A stretch of DNA of 64,000 bases from Cyclobacteriaceae bacterium (lineage in GTDB: Bacteria > Bacteroidota > Bacteroidia > Cytophagales > Cyclobacteriaceae). The stretch's first letter is position 1. Each line of letters begins with the position of its first letter. The translations under genes and the position numbers were made by a program. Positions 53,678-63,200 of the stretch are shown here, in pieces. The stretch lies in contig JANQOR010000024.1 in the NCBI GenBank assembly GCA_028285685.1, positions 24,713-88,712 of the forward strand, given 5' to 3'. Under the pieces are notes generated by a model, which searched no databases, was not told the origin of the DNA, and worked only from the letters and a program-made list of their open reading frames with translations.

Positions 53678-53708
53678 AAAGCCGGGTCAGCATGATCCGG
53701 CTTTTTTT
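53678..53708 (+). terminator. Intrinsic terminator of gap
   Basis: AAAGCCGGGTCA-GCA-TGATCCGGCTTT (12-bp stem with one G-U pair) followed by a T run; it lies 23 bp after the gap stop codon and just before the convergent small gene. Confidence 0.88.
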
Positions 53709-53710
53709 GT

Positions 53711-54100
53711 TTATTGATCTCTAACGTGTATTAGTTCAAATCCCTCCGCCCACTCGGTTCCAAATCCTTTCCAAATGAGCTTTTCACCTTCTATCGATAC
53801 ATACCACATTGAATCGTCATCCGGTCCTACGTTGCTATCTATGAACAACGACTGTTGTAGATTATTAACAAAAAACCTTCCGGTGTTGATACCATATGGA
53901 TCGCCACCTGATTCAAACGTGCCATCTCTTTTGAAAATGAAGTATCTGTTACCTTTTGGATTGTGCTTTTCCGTCACATCCTGACCACCCTGTACAACCT
54001 TGCTCATCTTCCATTTACCAGTAAGCCTTTCCTCAAGGTTTTGACTTTGGGTCACAGACGAAAAAAATACCAAGAAAGTGAGTAGTAGAAAAAATTTCAT
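53711..54100 (-). CDS. Small exported lipocalin-like protein
   Basis: A 129-residue protein with a signal peptide (about residues 1-19, ending TQSQ). The mature part begins LEERLTGKWKMSKVV and continues as alternating beta-strands (YFIFKRDGTFESGGDPYGINTGRF, QSLFIDSNVGPDD, MWYVSIEGEKLIW), typical of small lipocalin-like domains in Bacteroidota. No active site is expected. It lies 32 bp downstream of yebC on the same strand, so co-transcription is possible. The function is unknown. Confidence 0.65.
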   Translation of the reverse strand: MKFFLLLTFLVFFSSVTQSQNLEERLTGKWKMSKVVQGGQDVTEKHNPKGNRYFIFKRDGTFESGGDPYGINTGRFFVNNLQQSLFIDSNVGPDDDSMWYVSIEGEKLIWKGFGTEWAEGFELIHVRDQ

Positions 54101-54132
54101 AATCAGTCGGTTTTACACCAGTCCATCAAAAA

Positions 54133-54843
54133 CTATGCTATATTGGTGTACACCGCCTGGACATCATCATCATCTTCGATTTTGTCAATCATTTTTTCGA
54201 TCTCCTCCATTTGCTCTTCCGAAAATTCGACAGGATTAGTTGGAATTCTTTTTAAGGTCGCTCTTTTCACCTCAACTTCAAGCTCTTCCAATATTTTCGA
54301 CATTTCTCCAAACTGGGTGTAGTCTGCATAAGCATATAGCATTCCTTCATTTTCCTCGATCTCCTCAAGTCCACCATCGATCAAAGAAAGCTCCAGTTCC
54401 TCAACATCCATTCCAACCGCTTTTTCAAATTCAAACACAGCCTTCCTGGCAAACATGTATTCCAAAGATCCGGAGGGGGCAAATCCTCCTCCTGCCTTGT
54501 TAAAGTAGGATTTCACGTTCGCCACGGTCCGAGTTGTATTGTCAGTCGTGCATTCCACAAAAACCAAGACACCATGCGGTCCCTTTCCTTCGTAGGTCAC
54601 TTCACTGATTTGATCAACATCTTTCCCCTCTGCCCGCTTGATCGCATTTGCAATGTTGTCCTTTGGCATATTCTCTGCCTTCGCATTCTGAATGGCAGTT
54701 CTCAGCTTGGCATTCATTTCGGGATCGGTTCCACCATCCCTAGCAGCAACAGTAATTGCCTTGCCAAGTTTTGGAAACAACTTGCTCATCTTATCCCATC
54801 GCTTCTCCTTCGCCGCTCGCCTGTATTCAAATGCTCGTCCCAT
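54133..54843 (-). CDS. yebC: YebC/TACO1-family protein
   Basis: A 236-residue protein matching the YebC family: N-terminal [23 protein letters not shown] followed by [23 protein letters not shown], then [21 protein letters not shown] and the glycine-rich [21 protein letters not shown]. Members have been described as transcription regulators and, more recently, as translation factors that help ribosomes through difficult sequences. The length is slightly shorter than the E. coli protein. It has no close operon partner other than the small lipocalin-like gene downstream. Confidence 0.93.
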   Translation of the reverse strand: MGRAFEYRRAAKEKRWDKMSKLFPKLGKAITVAARDGGTDPEMNAKLRTAIQNAKAENMPKDNIANAIKRAEGKDVDQISEVTYEGKGPHGVLVFVECTTDNTTRTVANVKSYFNKAGGGFAPSGSLEYMFARKAVFEFEKAVGMDVEELELSLIDGGLEEIEENEGMLYAYADYTQFGEMSKILEELEVEVKRATLKRIPTNPVEFSEEQMEEIEKMIDKIEDDDDVQAVYTNIA

Positions 54844-54969
54844 TCTCTATTTTTTTACCAAGCAAATAAAAATCGTTCTGCTTGAAATGAAAACTGCCCT
54901 GATCTTTTTTTGGTCGTAGGCAGCAGCAGTCACTTAGCTAATCACAAATTGCAGAAGAACTGCCAATTC

Positions 54970-55827
54970 CTACTCAGCTGTCCTCAAATCATGGCGAGTC
55001 TTCCAAAGTACATTCAACACGACTCCGAGCAAAACCAGCCCCATGCCACCGTACGTAACCAAGTTGAAACTCTCATCGAAAAGCAAATATCCAAATAGTA
55101 GGGAGTAGATGATACTGATATAACTTAAAATAGACACTTTGCTCAACTCCTCTTTCTGATAGGCTTTGGTCATAAAGAATTGAGCAATCTGTGTTGACAC
55201 TCCAACCAGAATCAAGAATAGCCAATCCCAACCTTGAGGTTGTACCCAAACAAAGGAGGACCAAACTGCTGACACTGGTAAGACGACAAGAGGAAAGTAG
55301 AAGATAATTACTAGTGGGTGTTCATTGGTTTTCAGCTTTCTAATGAAGTTATAGGCAAATCCCATGAAGACCGATGCGCTAATTCCTATGAGCAGATGAA
55401 TCGACGAGATTCGGATATCAAAACCTTGTATGACCAGAATTCCCGCAAAGCTCAATGCAAAAAATATCCACTGAATACTCTTCACCTTCTCTCCGACCAA
55501 GAATATTCCTATGACAGCGGTGAAAATCGGTGCCAGGTAATTCAATGTTGAGGCTGTCGCGAGAGGAATTTCCTGCAATAATCCAAAGTACAAAATCAGC
55601 GCTATAGCTCCAGTTACTCCTCTGGCTATCAGAATCGGTTTGTTATTTCCCCACACGCTGACCTTTTGCTTCTTAAGAAAATAGAAGCTGATGCCTAAAG
55701 AAATGATGGCTCTAAAGAGAATTATTTCTATAGCTGGGATATGTGGAAGGTATTTAACAAACACCTTCATTAAAATGAAGATGAATGAAGCCAGTAGCAT
55801 GTATCTAACGCCCTGACTCAAGCTCAT
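54970..55827 (-). CDS. EamA/DMT-superfamily transporter
   Basis: A 285-residue inner-membrane protein with ten hydrophobic spans in two EamA repeats ([25 protein letters not shown] in the first, [36 protein letters not shown] in the last). These are drug/metabolite exporters or amino-acid and nucleoside exporters of unknown substrate. Its start overlaps the stop of the LolD-like ATPase gene by 4 bp (ATGA), so they are co-transcribed, although this family does not use an ATPase; the pairing is probably only operonic. Confidence 0.88.
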   Translation of the reverse strand: MSLSQGVRYMLLASFIFILMKVFVKYLPHIPAIEIILFRAIISLGISFYFLKKQKVSVWGNNKPILIARGVTGAIALILYFGLLQEIPLATASTLNYLAPIFTAVIGIFLVGEKVKSIQWIFFALSFAGILVIQGFDIRISSIHLLIGISASVFMGFAYNFIRKLKTNEHPLVIIFYFPLVVLPVSAVWSSFVWVQPQGWDWLFLILVGVSTQIAQFFMTKAYQKEELSKVSILSYISIIYSLLFGYLLFDESFNLVTYGGMGLVLLGVVLNVLWKTRHDLRTAE

Positions 55828-56477
55828 TTACCAGTATTAATTATTCCGTCTTTGATTTCTAATGATCTGTCCGCCATAGAAGCTAACTCCATGTTATGAG
55901 TTACTATAACAAAAGTTTGGCCCAACTCATTCCGTAAATTAAAGAATAGTTTATGAAGTTCGTCAGCACTTTGAGAATCCAGATTTCCACTAGGCTCATC
56001 TGCAAAGACTATTGAAGGTTCGTTGATCAAGGCTCTTGCCACCGCCACACGCTGTTGTTCCCCGCCAGATAGTTCCGAAGGCTTATGATCCGCTCGATCA
56101 CTTAATCCTAAGGTTTCAAGCAATTTGATTGCTTTGGTTTGGGCATGCTTATCACCCTTTATGAAAGCAGGTATGCACACGTTCTCCACAGCCGTAAACT
56201 CCGGTAAGAGATTATGAAATTGGAATATAAACCCAATCTCCTCATTGCGAAAGGCTGCTAACTTCTTAGGGTTTAGCGTTTGAATATTCGTCCCCTTTAC
56301 ATCCACCTCTCCAGAATCGGCCGTGTCAAGCGTTCCCAGGATATGAAGCAGGGTACTTTTACCCGCGCCGGATGCCCCTACGATTGACACCACCTCCTTG
56401 TCATGAATCTCCAGGTCAATTCCTCTAAGAACTTCCAGGTTGTTGTATTTCTTTTTTAACTGTCTCGCCTTGAGCAT
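55824..56477 (-). CDS. LolD-like ABC transporter ATP-binding protein
   Basis: A 217-residue ATPase of the MacB/LolD group. Walker A is GASGAGKST (about residues 34-42), the Q-loop is [13 protein letters not shown], the signature is [15 protein letters not shown], Walker B is [13 protein letters not shown], and the switch His is in VTHNMELA. The short length and [11 protein letters not shown] sequence match LolD, which works with LolC/E in lipoprotein export. Its permease is not adjacent; the orphan FtsX/MacB permeases in this window are candidate partners only by family. The gene is divergent from sucC. Confidence 0.9.
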   Translation of the reverse strand: MLKARQLKKKYNNLEVLRGIDLEIHDKEVVSIVGASGAGKSTLLHILGTLDTADSGEVDVKGTNIQTLNPKKLAAFRNEEIGFIFQFHNLLPEFTAVENVCIPAFIKGDKHAQTKAIKLLETLGLSDRADHKPSELSGGEQQRVAVARALINEPSIVFADEPSGNLDSQSADELHKLFFNLRNELGQTFVIVTHNMELASMADRSLEIKDGIINTGK

Positions 56478-56512
56478 AGCCGCAAAGATGATGCAATCAG
56501 AGCAATTACCAC

Positions 56513-56543
56513 TTGGTTAAACACAGTCGATAAGCTAGCTTCG
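56513..56543 (+). promoter_or_regulatory. Weak promoter candidate of sucC
   Basis: TTG at 56513-56515, 20 bp, then TAGCTTCG at 56536-56543, one mismatch from TAnnTTTG. It lies in the 83-bp region divergent from the LolD-like gene, 18 bp before the sucC start. Confidence 0.35.
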
Positions 56544-56560
56544 CAAAAAATAGTTGAATC

Positions 56561-57775
56561 ATGAATATCCACGAATACCAGGCAAAAGAAATCCTTAAGT
56601 CATACGGAGTTACCATCCAGGAAGGAATCGTCGCTGACACCCCTGATAGGGCTGTGGAGGCAGCAAAAGAGCTAAACCGTGAAACAGGCACTAGCTGGTA
56701 CGTGATCAAAGCTCAAATACATGCCGGTGGTCGTGGAAAAGGAAAAATACAGGAAACAGATTCAAATGGAGTTGTGCTGGCAAAAAGCCTTGAAGAGGTT
56801 GAACCAAAGTCAAAAGCTATTCTTGGCGGTACGCTCGTCACTCACCAAACAGGCCCCGAAGGCAAAAAGGTAAACAAAGTTCTGATCGCTCAAGATGTCT
56901 ACTATCCTGGAGAATCCGACCCCAAAGAATATTATCTTTCGATCCTACTTGACAGGGGTACGGGTCAAAATGTGATAATGGCTTCTACAGAAGGGGGAAT
57001 GGACATTGAGACAGTTGCTGAGGAGACACCAGAAAAAATTATAAAGGAATGGATCGATCCAGGTGTTGGATTGCAAGGTTTTCAAGCAAGAAAGGTAGCT
57101 TTCGCACTTGGACTGCAGGGAGACGCTTTCAAGGGGATGGTGAAATTTATTTATTCGCTTTATGCAGCTTATGAGGGTACGGACGCTTCCCAGTTTGAAA
57201 TCAATCCTGTCTTAAAAACATCAGACAACAAAATACTGGCTGTAGATGCCAAGGTAAACATCGACGATAACGCATTATATAGGCATAAGGACATTGCGGA
57301 GTTACGAGATCTGTCCGAAGAAGATCCGCTAGAGGTTGAAGCTGGCAAATCCGGACTGAATTACGTCAAATTGGATGGAAACGTCGGTTGTATGGTTAAT
57401 GGAGCAGGCTTGGCAATGGCTACCATGGACATTATTAAACTGTCCGGTGGTGACCCCGCCAACTTCCTGGATGTTGGAGGGGGAGCAAATGTACAAACCG
57501 TAGAAGCTGGGTTCCGGATCATTTTACAAGACCCAAATGTAAAAGCCATACTTATTAACATTTTTGGAGGAATTGTAAGGTGTGACCGTGTGGCTAACGG
57601 TGTTGTTGAGGCATATAAGAACATTGGAGAGATAAACGTTCCCATCATCGTAAGACTTCAGGGGACAAATGCTGAAGAGGGAGCAAAAATTATTGAAGAA
57701 TCAGGATTAAAAGTAACCTCAGCAATCCTCTTGAAAGATGCTGCGGAAAAGGTCAAAGAAGTTCTTGCTGGCTAA
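56561..57775 (+). CDS. sucC: Succinate-CoA ligase (ADP-forming), beta subunit
   Basis: A 404-residue subunit with the ATP-grasp fold, which in the citric-acid cycle forms ATP or GTP from succinyl-CoA together with the alpha subunit (SucD). Diagnostic sequences are [17 protein letters not shown] at the start, [16 protein letters not shown] (nucleotide binding), [31 protein letters not shown] (Mg and nucleotide site), and [37 protein letters not shown] in the CoA-ligase domain. sucD is not next to it, so the two subunits are encoded apart, as in other Bacteroidota. Confidence 0.96.
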   Translation: MNIHEYQAKEILKSYGVTIQEGIVADTPDRAVEAAKELNRETGTSWYVIKAQIHAGGRGKGKIQETDSNGVVLAKSLEEVEPKSKAILGGTLVTHQTGPEGKKVNKVLIAQDVYYPGESDPKEYYLSILLDRGTGQNVIMASTEGGMDIETVAEETPEKIIKEWIDPGVGLQGFQARKVAFALGLQGDAFKGMVKFIYSLYAAYEGTDASQFEINPVLKTSDNKILAVDAKVNIDDNALYRHKDIAELRDLSEEDPLEVEAGKSGLNYVKLDGNVGCMVNGAGLAMATMDIIKLSGGDPANFLDVGGGANVQTVEAGFRIILQDPNVKAILINIFGGIVRCDRVANGVVEAYKNIGEINVPIIVRLQGTNAEEGAKIIEESGLKVTSAILLKDAAEKVKEVLAG

Positions 57776-57794
57776 CTAAAAAATTGGGGGTAGT

Positions 57795-57829
57795 TCTTCG
57801 AGGGTTTGCCATACCTCAAACCTCGAAGA
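57795..57829 (+). other. Strong hairpin abutting a start codon
   Basis: TCTTCGAG-(G)-GTTTG pairs with CAAAC-CTCGAAGA across an 8-base loop, 13 bp with one bulged G. It ends one base before the ATG at 57831 and starts 20 bp after the sucC stop. There is no T run on the plus strand, so it is not a standard terminator; it could mask ribosome entry to the lipoprotein gene or stabilise the sucC transcript end. Confidence 0.6.
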
Positions 57830-57830
57830 C

Positions 57831-58256
57831 ATGAGAAGACTAAAACTAATCCTACTACCGTTCATTTTTATAGCATGTGAAGAAGGTTCCCCGGAACCAA
57901 TAAGCAAAGCAGAACTGATTTCCGGGAACGACTCATTTGGAAAGACGTATAGCATTTCCTCGATAGAGTTAGAGCTGGGTACACTACAGCCCCATTCCTG
58001 TTTAACAGATAACTTCATTACCTATTTCCCCAATGGGAATTACGAGATAAATGAGGGAGCAACAAAATGTGATCCCTCAGATCCCCCGGCCTTGGTGGGT
58101 TCATGGGATATGAACAGAGAACAAACCACGCTTTTTGTTGACATAAATGGCTTTGTTCAAACCTGGCAGATCGAGTCGCTGGAAAGTCATAATCATCGCA
58201 TTTCCAGTGCGTTTCAGGAAGGGCAACGGATCTATTCACTGACAGCAGTTAATTAA
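57831..58256 (+). CDS. Small lipoprotein, lipocalin-like
   Basis: A 141-residue protein with a lipobox near the N-terminus (PFIFIAC, C16), so it should be a lipoprotein. The rest is beta-rich (ITYFPNGNYEINEGATKCDPSDPPALVGSWDMNREQTTLFVDINGF), resembling small lipocalin-like domains, with the conserved GSW. A cysteine pair in the mature part (C57-region and C79-region, from HSCLTDN and ATKCDP) may form a disulfide. A strong hairpin abuts the start codon. The function is unknown. Confidence 0.6.
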   Translation: MRRLKLILLPFIFIACEEGSPEPISKAELISGNDSFGKTYSISSIELELGTLQPHSCLTDNFITYFPNGNYEINEGATKCDPSDPPALVGSWDMNREQTTLFVDINGFVQTWQIESLESHNHRISSAFQEGQRIYSLTAVN

Positions 58257-58328
58257 AATTGAATTTTTTTTAGAAAAAATTAGGGGTATCTAAGATTTGA
58301 CTGTACTAACAATAAAACCGCTTGAGTT

Positions 58329-58394
58329 ATGAGTTATGTTAGATTTTTCCTCTCCGTGTTGACAGTAGTAGTTCTACTGGTACTATTAAGCTGA
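58329..58394 (+). CDS. 21-residue hydrophobic peptide (candidate small membrane protein)
   Basis: The ORF MSYVRFFLSVLTVVVLLVLLS begins at 58329 and ends 24 bp before a strong intrinsic terminator. Residues 6-20 are a single hydrophobic helix after a short N-terminal segment with one Arg. The transcript between the lipoprotein gene and the COG2509 gene therefore seems to encode this peptide alone. No toxin, leader or antitoxin partner is visible. It could be a small membrane protein, a leader, or chance; the terminator is the main support. Confidence 0.45.
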   Translation: MSYVRFFLSVLTVVVLLVLLS

Positions 58395-58417
58395 CAATTC
58401 AGTCTATTTATAAATCC

Positions 58418-58450
58418 AAGCTCCTCTTAGAATTGAGAGGAGCTTTTTTA
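58418..58450 (+). terminator. Intrinsic terminator after the 21-residue ORF
   Basis: AAGCTCCTCT and AGAGGAGCTT are perfect 10-bp arms (58418-58427, 58436-58445) around an 8-base loop, followed by a T run to 58449. It lies 33-66 bp before the COG2509 start at 58484 and would overlap an alternative upstream start of that gene at 58433, which is therefore rejected. Confidence 0.88.
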
Positions 58451-58483
58451 TTTTCCGACGCTTCCTTTCCGATATTTTTGTGC

Positions 58484-60055
58484 ATGCCTCAACACGACCT
58501 AGTTGTAACTCCTGAAATTGCATATGATGACGGAAATTTAAGAACACATCTGTTTGACAAAGGACTGCTAGCGAATGAAGACCATTTTCGAATAGTCAGA
58601 AGATCAATCGACGCTCGACAAAAGACAGTTAAAGTCAATCTCCGGGTAGAAATCAGAAAAACACCTATCGACCTAGAATTTTTCGAATATGAAGTCAGAG
58701 ACTACAATGTGGAAAATGCACCAGAAGTCATTATTGTCGGAGCCGGACCAGCCGGTTTGTTCGCCGCACTAAAAGCCATCGAACTAGGACTCAGACCAAT
58801 TGTTCTCGAGAGAGGAAAAGATGTCAGGGCTAGAAGAAGAGATTTAGCTGCCATCAACAAAGATCATATTGTGAATCCAGATAGTAACTACTGCTTCGGT
58901 GAAGGTGGTGCAGGTACTTATTCTGATGGTAAGCTTTATACCAGGTCAAAAAAAAGAGGGAGTGTGCGAAGAATTTTTGAGATCCTGGTTGCCCATGGTG
59001 CCAGTCCTGATATTTTATTCGAAGCACATCCACATATAGGCACAAACAAGCTTCCAAAGATCATCACAGCCATCAGAGAAACAATCGAGAGAGCCGGCGG
59101 AGAAGTAAGATTCGATGCTCGAGTCACTGATTTTATCTTGGAGACTGAAATAAAGGGAGTCTCGCTAGCTACCGGAGAGCAAATCAAAGGGGTTTCCGTA
59201 CTCTTAGCTACAGGCCATTCAGCACGCGATATTTTTAGTCTTTGTAAAAAGAGAAAGATCGACATTGAAGCCAAGCCTTTCGCCTTGGGAGTTAGAGTAG
59301 AGCACAGCCAACTACAAATTGATCAGGTAAGATATCACAGGCAAACTCGTGGTGACTATTTACCAGCTTCCTCGTATTCGCTGGTCGCACAGGCAAGCTA
59401 CCAACAAATCGATCGAGGGGTCTTTTCCTTTTGTATGTGTCCTGGAGGTTTTATCGTCCCTTCAGCTACCAACCAAGAAGAAGTAGTTGTGAATGGAATG
59501 AGCCCATCAAGACGTGACAGTAAATACGCCAATTCTGGAATTGTAGTAGCTATAGAACCCTCAGATCTGGAATCTTACGCTTCTCACGAAGAGTTGGCTC
59601 ATTTAAGATTTCAAGAGGAAATAGAGCACAAAGCCTGGTCTGCTGCCGGAAAAACGCAAGCCGCACCAGCCCAGCTGTTGGGCGACTTTGTGAATGGTAA
59701 AACTTCTTCCTCATTACTTGACACTTCTTATCAACCAGGCTTGACAAGCATTGAAATGGCTGAAGTACTGCCCAAATTTATCCATGAACGCCTCAGATCT
59801 GGGTTCAGAGCATTTGACAAAAAAATAAAAGGGTTTGTAACTAACGAAGCCCAGATTGTTGGTGTAGAAAGTCGGACCTCCTCCCCTGTCCGCATCCCAC
59901 GGGATTCTGAAACACTGGAACATGTGAGTGTAAAGCGCTTATTCCCGTGTGGTGAAGGTGCCGGCTATGCCGGAGGGATCGTTTCTGCCGCTATTGACGG
60001 CGAAAAGTGCATGAGCCGGATTGCCGCAATGTACACGGGTAGGTCGGAAAAGTGA
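58484..60055 (+). CDS. COG2509-family FAD-dependent dehydrogenase
   Basis: The start at 58484 (MPQHDLVVTPEIAYDDGN, 523 residues) is chosen because an ATG at 58433 lies inside the terminator stem. The N-terminal 80 residues form the short domain typical of this family. Then comes FAD binding VIIVGAGPAGLFAALKAIELG with ERGKDVRARRRDL and the diagnostic YCFGEGGAGTYSDGKLYTR. Later come VLLATGHSARDI and, near the C-terminus, FPCGEGAGYAGGIVSAAIDGEK, where the FAD fold closes. The family is widely conserved but its reaction is unknown. Confidence 0.9.
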   Translation: MPQHDLVVTPEIAYDDGNLRTHLFDKGLLANEDHFRIVRRSIDARQKTVKVNLRVEIRKTPIDLEFFEYEVRDYNVENAPEVIIVGAGPAGLFAALKAIELGLRPIVLERGKDVRARRRDLAAINKDHIVNPDSNYCFGEGGAGTYSDGKLYTRSKKRGSVRRIFEILVAHGASPDILFEAHPHIGTNKLPKIITAIRETIERAGGEVRFDARVTDFILETEIKGVSLATGEQIKGVSVLLATGHSARDIFSLCKKRKIDIEAKPFALGVRVEHSQLQIDQVRYHRQTRGDYLPASSYSLVAQASYQQIDRGVFSFCMCPGGFIVPSATNQEEVVVNGMSPSRRDSKYANSGIVVAIEPSDLESYASHEELAHLRFQEEIEHKAWSAAGKTQAAPAQLLGDFVNGKTSSSLLDTSYQPGLTSIEMAEVLPKFIHERLRSGFRAFDKKIKGFVTNEAQIVGVESRTSSPVRIPRDSETLEHVSVKRLFPCGEGAGYAGGIVSAAIDGEKCMSRIAAMYTGRSEK

Positions 60056-60157
60056 GATCATCGTTTGTGTTGACCAAGCTTCAAAAACATCTGAATCCCG
60101 TCATTCCTTAATCGTCCTTCATAGCGTTGCGAAGGAATCTCGTCCTTACTATTTTAA

Positions 60158-60183
60158 CAAAAAAGGCAGCCCCTCGGACTGCC
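60158..60183 (-). terminator. Probable intrinsic terminator of the Ig-repeat gene
   Basis: On the minus strand GGCAGTCC-GAG-GGGCTGCC (8-bp stem with one G-U pair) is followed by a T run (A run at 60158-60164 on the plus strand). It lies 57 bp past the stop of the T9SS protein. The same 185-bp gap ends the COG2509 gene, for which no separate terminator was seen. Confidence 0.65.
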
Positions 60184-60240
60184 CTTGTCCCGATAATTTC
60201 GAGACTGCCTTAGTTATGCTAAAAAAGCACTAATAAATCT

Positions 60241-63200
60241 TTACCGTTTAAGAACCAGTCGCTGTGTAGATTCACCATCTCCCTTAATGGTAACAAAGTA
60301 AATACCATCTTTCAGGTCATCCAGTAGCAGCCTGGACTCAAGACGAGCTCCTTCAAATTGCATCTGCTTCACCAGCTTACCGGATGCGGTGATAATGATC
60401 ACTTCGTTGAACCTGGAATTGCTTTGGCTGGACAAATGCAACACTCCGGCGCTCGGATTGGGGTACATAACAATGGAGTAGCTGACTTTATCATCGGCAG
60501 AAAGAGCAGGTGGAAGTACACCCGGACAAGCCTGGGCACCTTGCTGTTGAAAAATAGGATAGCCACACCCTAGCACATCCATTCTCCAAATGGAATTAAA
60601 ATCCCATCCTGCATCAGAAAAGGTACTTTGCGTTTTCATTTCAGCCGTGGTCTTACCTGTGCCACCGCCGGAACTACCAGACTGGTTGCTTGTTCCGGTG
60701 TCCCAGAAGCAATTGTTTATTGCACCCCCGAAAAAATCACCCAGTAATCCTCCGACATTCTCGGTCCCTCTCACTGCGCCGGCACTGTAGCAATTCGTTA
60801 TTGAAGCGAATGAAACTTCACCAATTAATCCACCTACATCAGAATCTCCCTCTACCGAACTTGTACTAAAGCTGTTAGTCAATGTCGAACCACTTGAAAA
60901 ATAAGATCCAGCCAGTCCTCCCACTTCACTTTGCCCACTAACATCACCCGCACTTGAGCAGTTACTGATTGGGTTCCAACTTTCACCTACCAAACCACCA
61001 ACTTCATTGTTTCCTGTCACGGACCCGGATACAGAACAATTTTCTATAAAAGCTACAGTAACATCAGCACTAAAAAGTTTTCCAGCTAAACCACCCGTTT
61101 CATCGCCTCCTTCTATATCAACGGCGGTCAAAGTTAAATTCTTAACACCTCCCGATACAGCTCCGAACATTCCTACACCCGTGGTTGTAGGGCGTGTGAT
61201 TGACAGGCCATCAATGACATGATCGCCACCATCATAAATGCCACTGAACGCCGCAATGGGTGTGAAGCCCTGACCATCATTGTGGAAGTCACCGGTCGTC
61301 CCGAAATCGGTTGAAGTGAACGTGATGCTTGCTATTTGAACAAAATGAAAATCCCATTCGCTGCTATTCTCACTTAGATACTTCAGATCAGCTTTATTGC
61401 CTATTTTAAAAGGATCCACTTCAGTTCCTGATCCACCACTGTATCCAAAGTTATATTCCACGATAACTTGAGTAGCGGCCACATTATCATTCCCCACAAG
61501 ATCTTGCGCAACTCCGGCTGCTATATCCAGGGTAATATCCCCATTACCATCAGGTGTAACATCCGCCGTATAAGTACTTGCATTTGTTGTTTGGAAGTTA
61601 CTCGTTGCTCCATTTGTCACTGTAATGTCTGCCAATTCAAAACCAGTCACGTCCTCACCAAAAGCCATGGTAATGCTAAATGGAGGTTCACTACTTGTTG
61701 TGCTTGCGGGAGCCTGGATCTCCACTGTTGGAGCAACATTGTCGAATACGATCGTTACCTGGGTAGCTGCTTCATTGCCATTACCTCCCGAATCAGTGGC
61801 AACATCAGCTGCTACGTCAATGGTAATATTCCCGTTTTCATCTGAGGTAATGTCAGCCGTGTAAGTAGTGGCATCTGTCGTCTGAAAATTACCTGCACTT
61901 CCGTTCTGCACAGTTATATCCGTTACTTCAAATCCCGTCACATCTTCGTTGAATTGGAAAGTAACCGAAAAGGCATCTGAACTGTTTACAGCAGTTGGAG
62001 CTCCCTGTATTTCCACAGTAGGTGGAAAATCAAGGGTTACGATAACCTGAGTGGCGGCAGTATTATCATTTCCTGCATCATCTTGTGCTACTCCAGCAGC
62101 TACGTCAATTGTGACGTCCCCATTGCCATCCGGAGTAATATCGGCGCTATAGGTATTCCCATCTGTGACTTGAAAATTGTCGGCGCTTCCATTACCAATG
62201 GCAATATCGGATAATTCAAACCCGTTCGCATCTTCACTAAATTCAAAGGTCACCGAGAATGCAGCCAGATTATTTACAACACCTGGTGCTCCCTGAATAT
62301 CTACTGTTGGAGCCATAACATCATAGGTCACCACCGCCTGGGCGGCAGCTGTATTGTCGTTTCCGGCTGCATCTTGAGCTGAAGCTCCGGGTACGTCTAT
62401 CGTTATGTCTCCATTGCCGTCCGGAGTAATAATGACCGTATAAAGCTGAGTAGACAAGGTTTCAAAACTACCTGCTGAACCGTTTCCAACAACGATATCA
62501 GAAAGCTCCAACCCTGTCACATCTTCATTAAAACTTATCCCAACCGAAAATGTATTTGCATTGGTAGTTGTTTTTTCTGGAAATAACTCTACAGTAGGAG
62601 ATGTTGCATCGTAATCGATTGAAAACTGAGTCGCCGCATCGTTACCATTTCCAGCAGCATCCTGAGCAACTGCCGCGACAATATCAACCGTGATCGTCCC
62701 ATCGGATGAGGGTGTCACATCCACCGTGTAGGCGCTGCCCGTTCCTGAAAAATTATTTGTCGTGCCTCCGCTCACTGTCAGGTCACCTTCCACAAAGTCT
62801 GTAACGTCTTCATTGAAGGTAATCGTAAGTGGAATTGGCGAGACGTTCGTGGGATCACTGGCACCAGTGGCAATGGTGACCGTTGGGGACGTTGCGTCAT
62901 AATCGATAGAAAACTGGGTCGCAGCATCGTTGCCATTTCCAGCAGCATCCTGAGAAACCGCAGCGGCAAGATCAACCGTGATCGTCCCATCGGATGAGGG
63001 TGTGACGTCTACAGTGTAAGCAGCGCCCGTACCCGCGAAGTTGCTGGTTGTACCTCCGCTCACAGTTAAGTCACCTTCCACAAATCCGGTAACATCTTCA
63101 TCAAAAGTAATTGTAAGTGTTATCGGCGAAAGGTTCGTAGGGTCACTGGCACCTGTAGCAATAGTGACAGTCGGGGACGTTGTGTCATAATCGATAGAAA

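Noticed and set aside
58433-58483. Upstream ATG for the COG2509 flavoprotein
   Set aside because: It falls in the stem of an intrinsic terminator; the family start fits the ATG at 58484.
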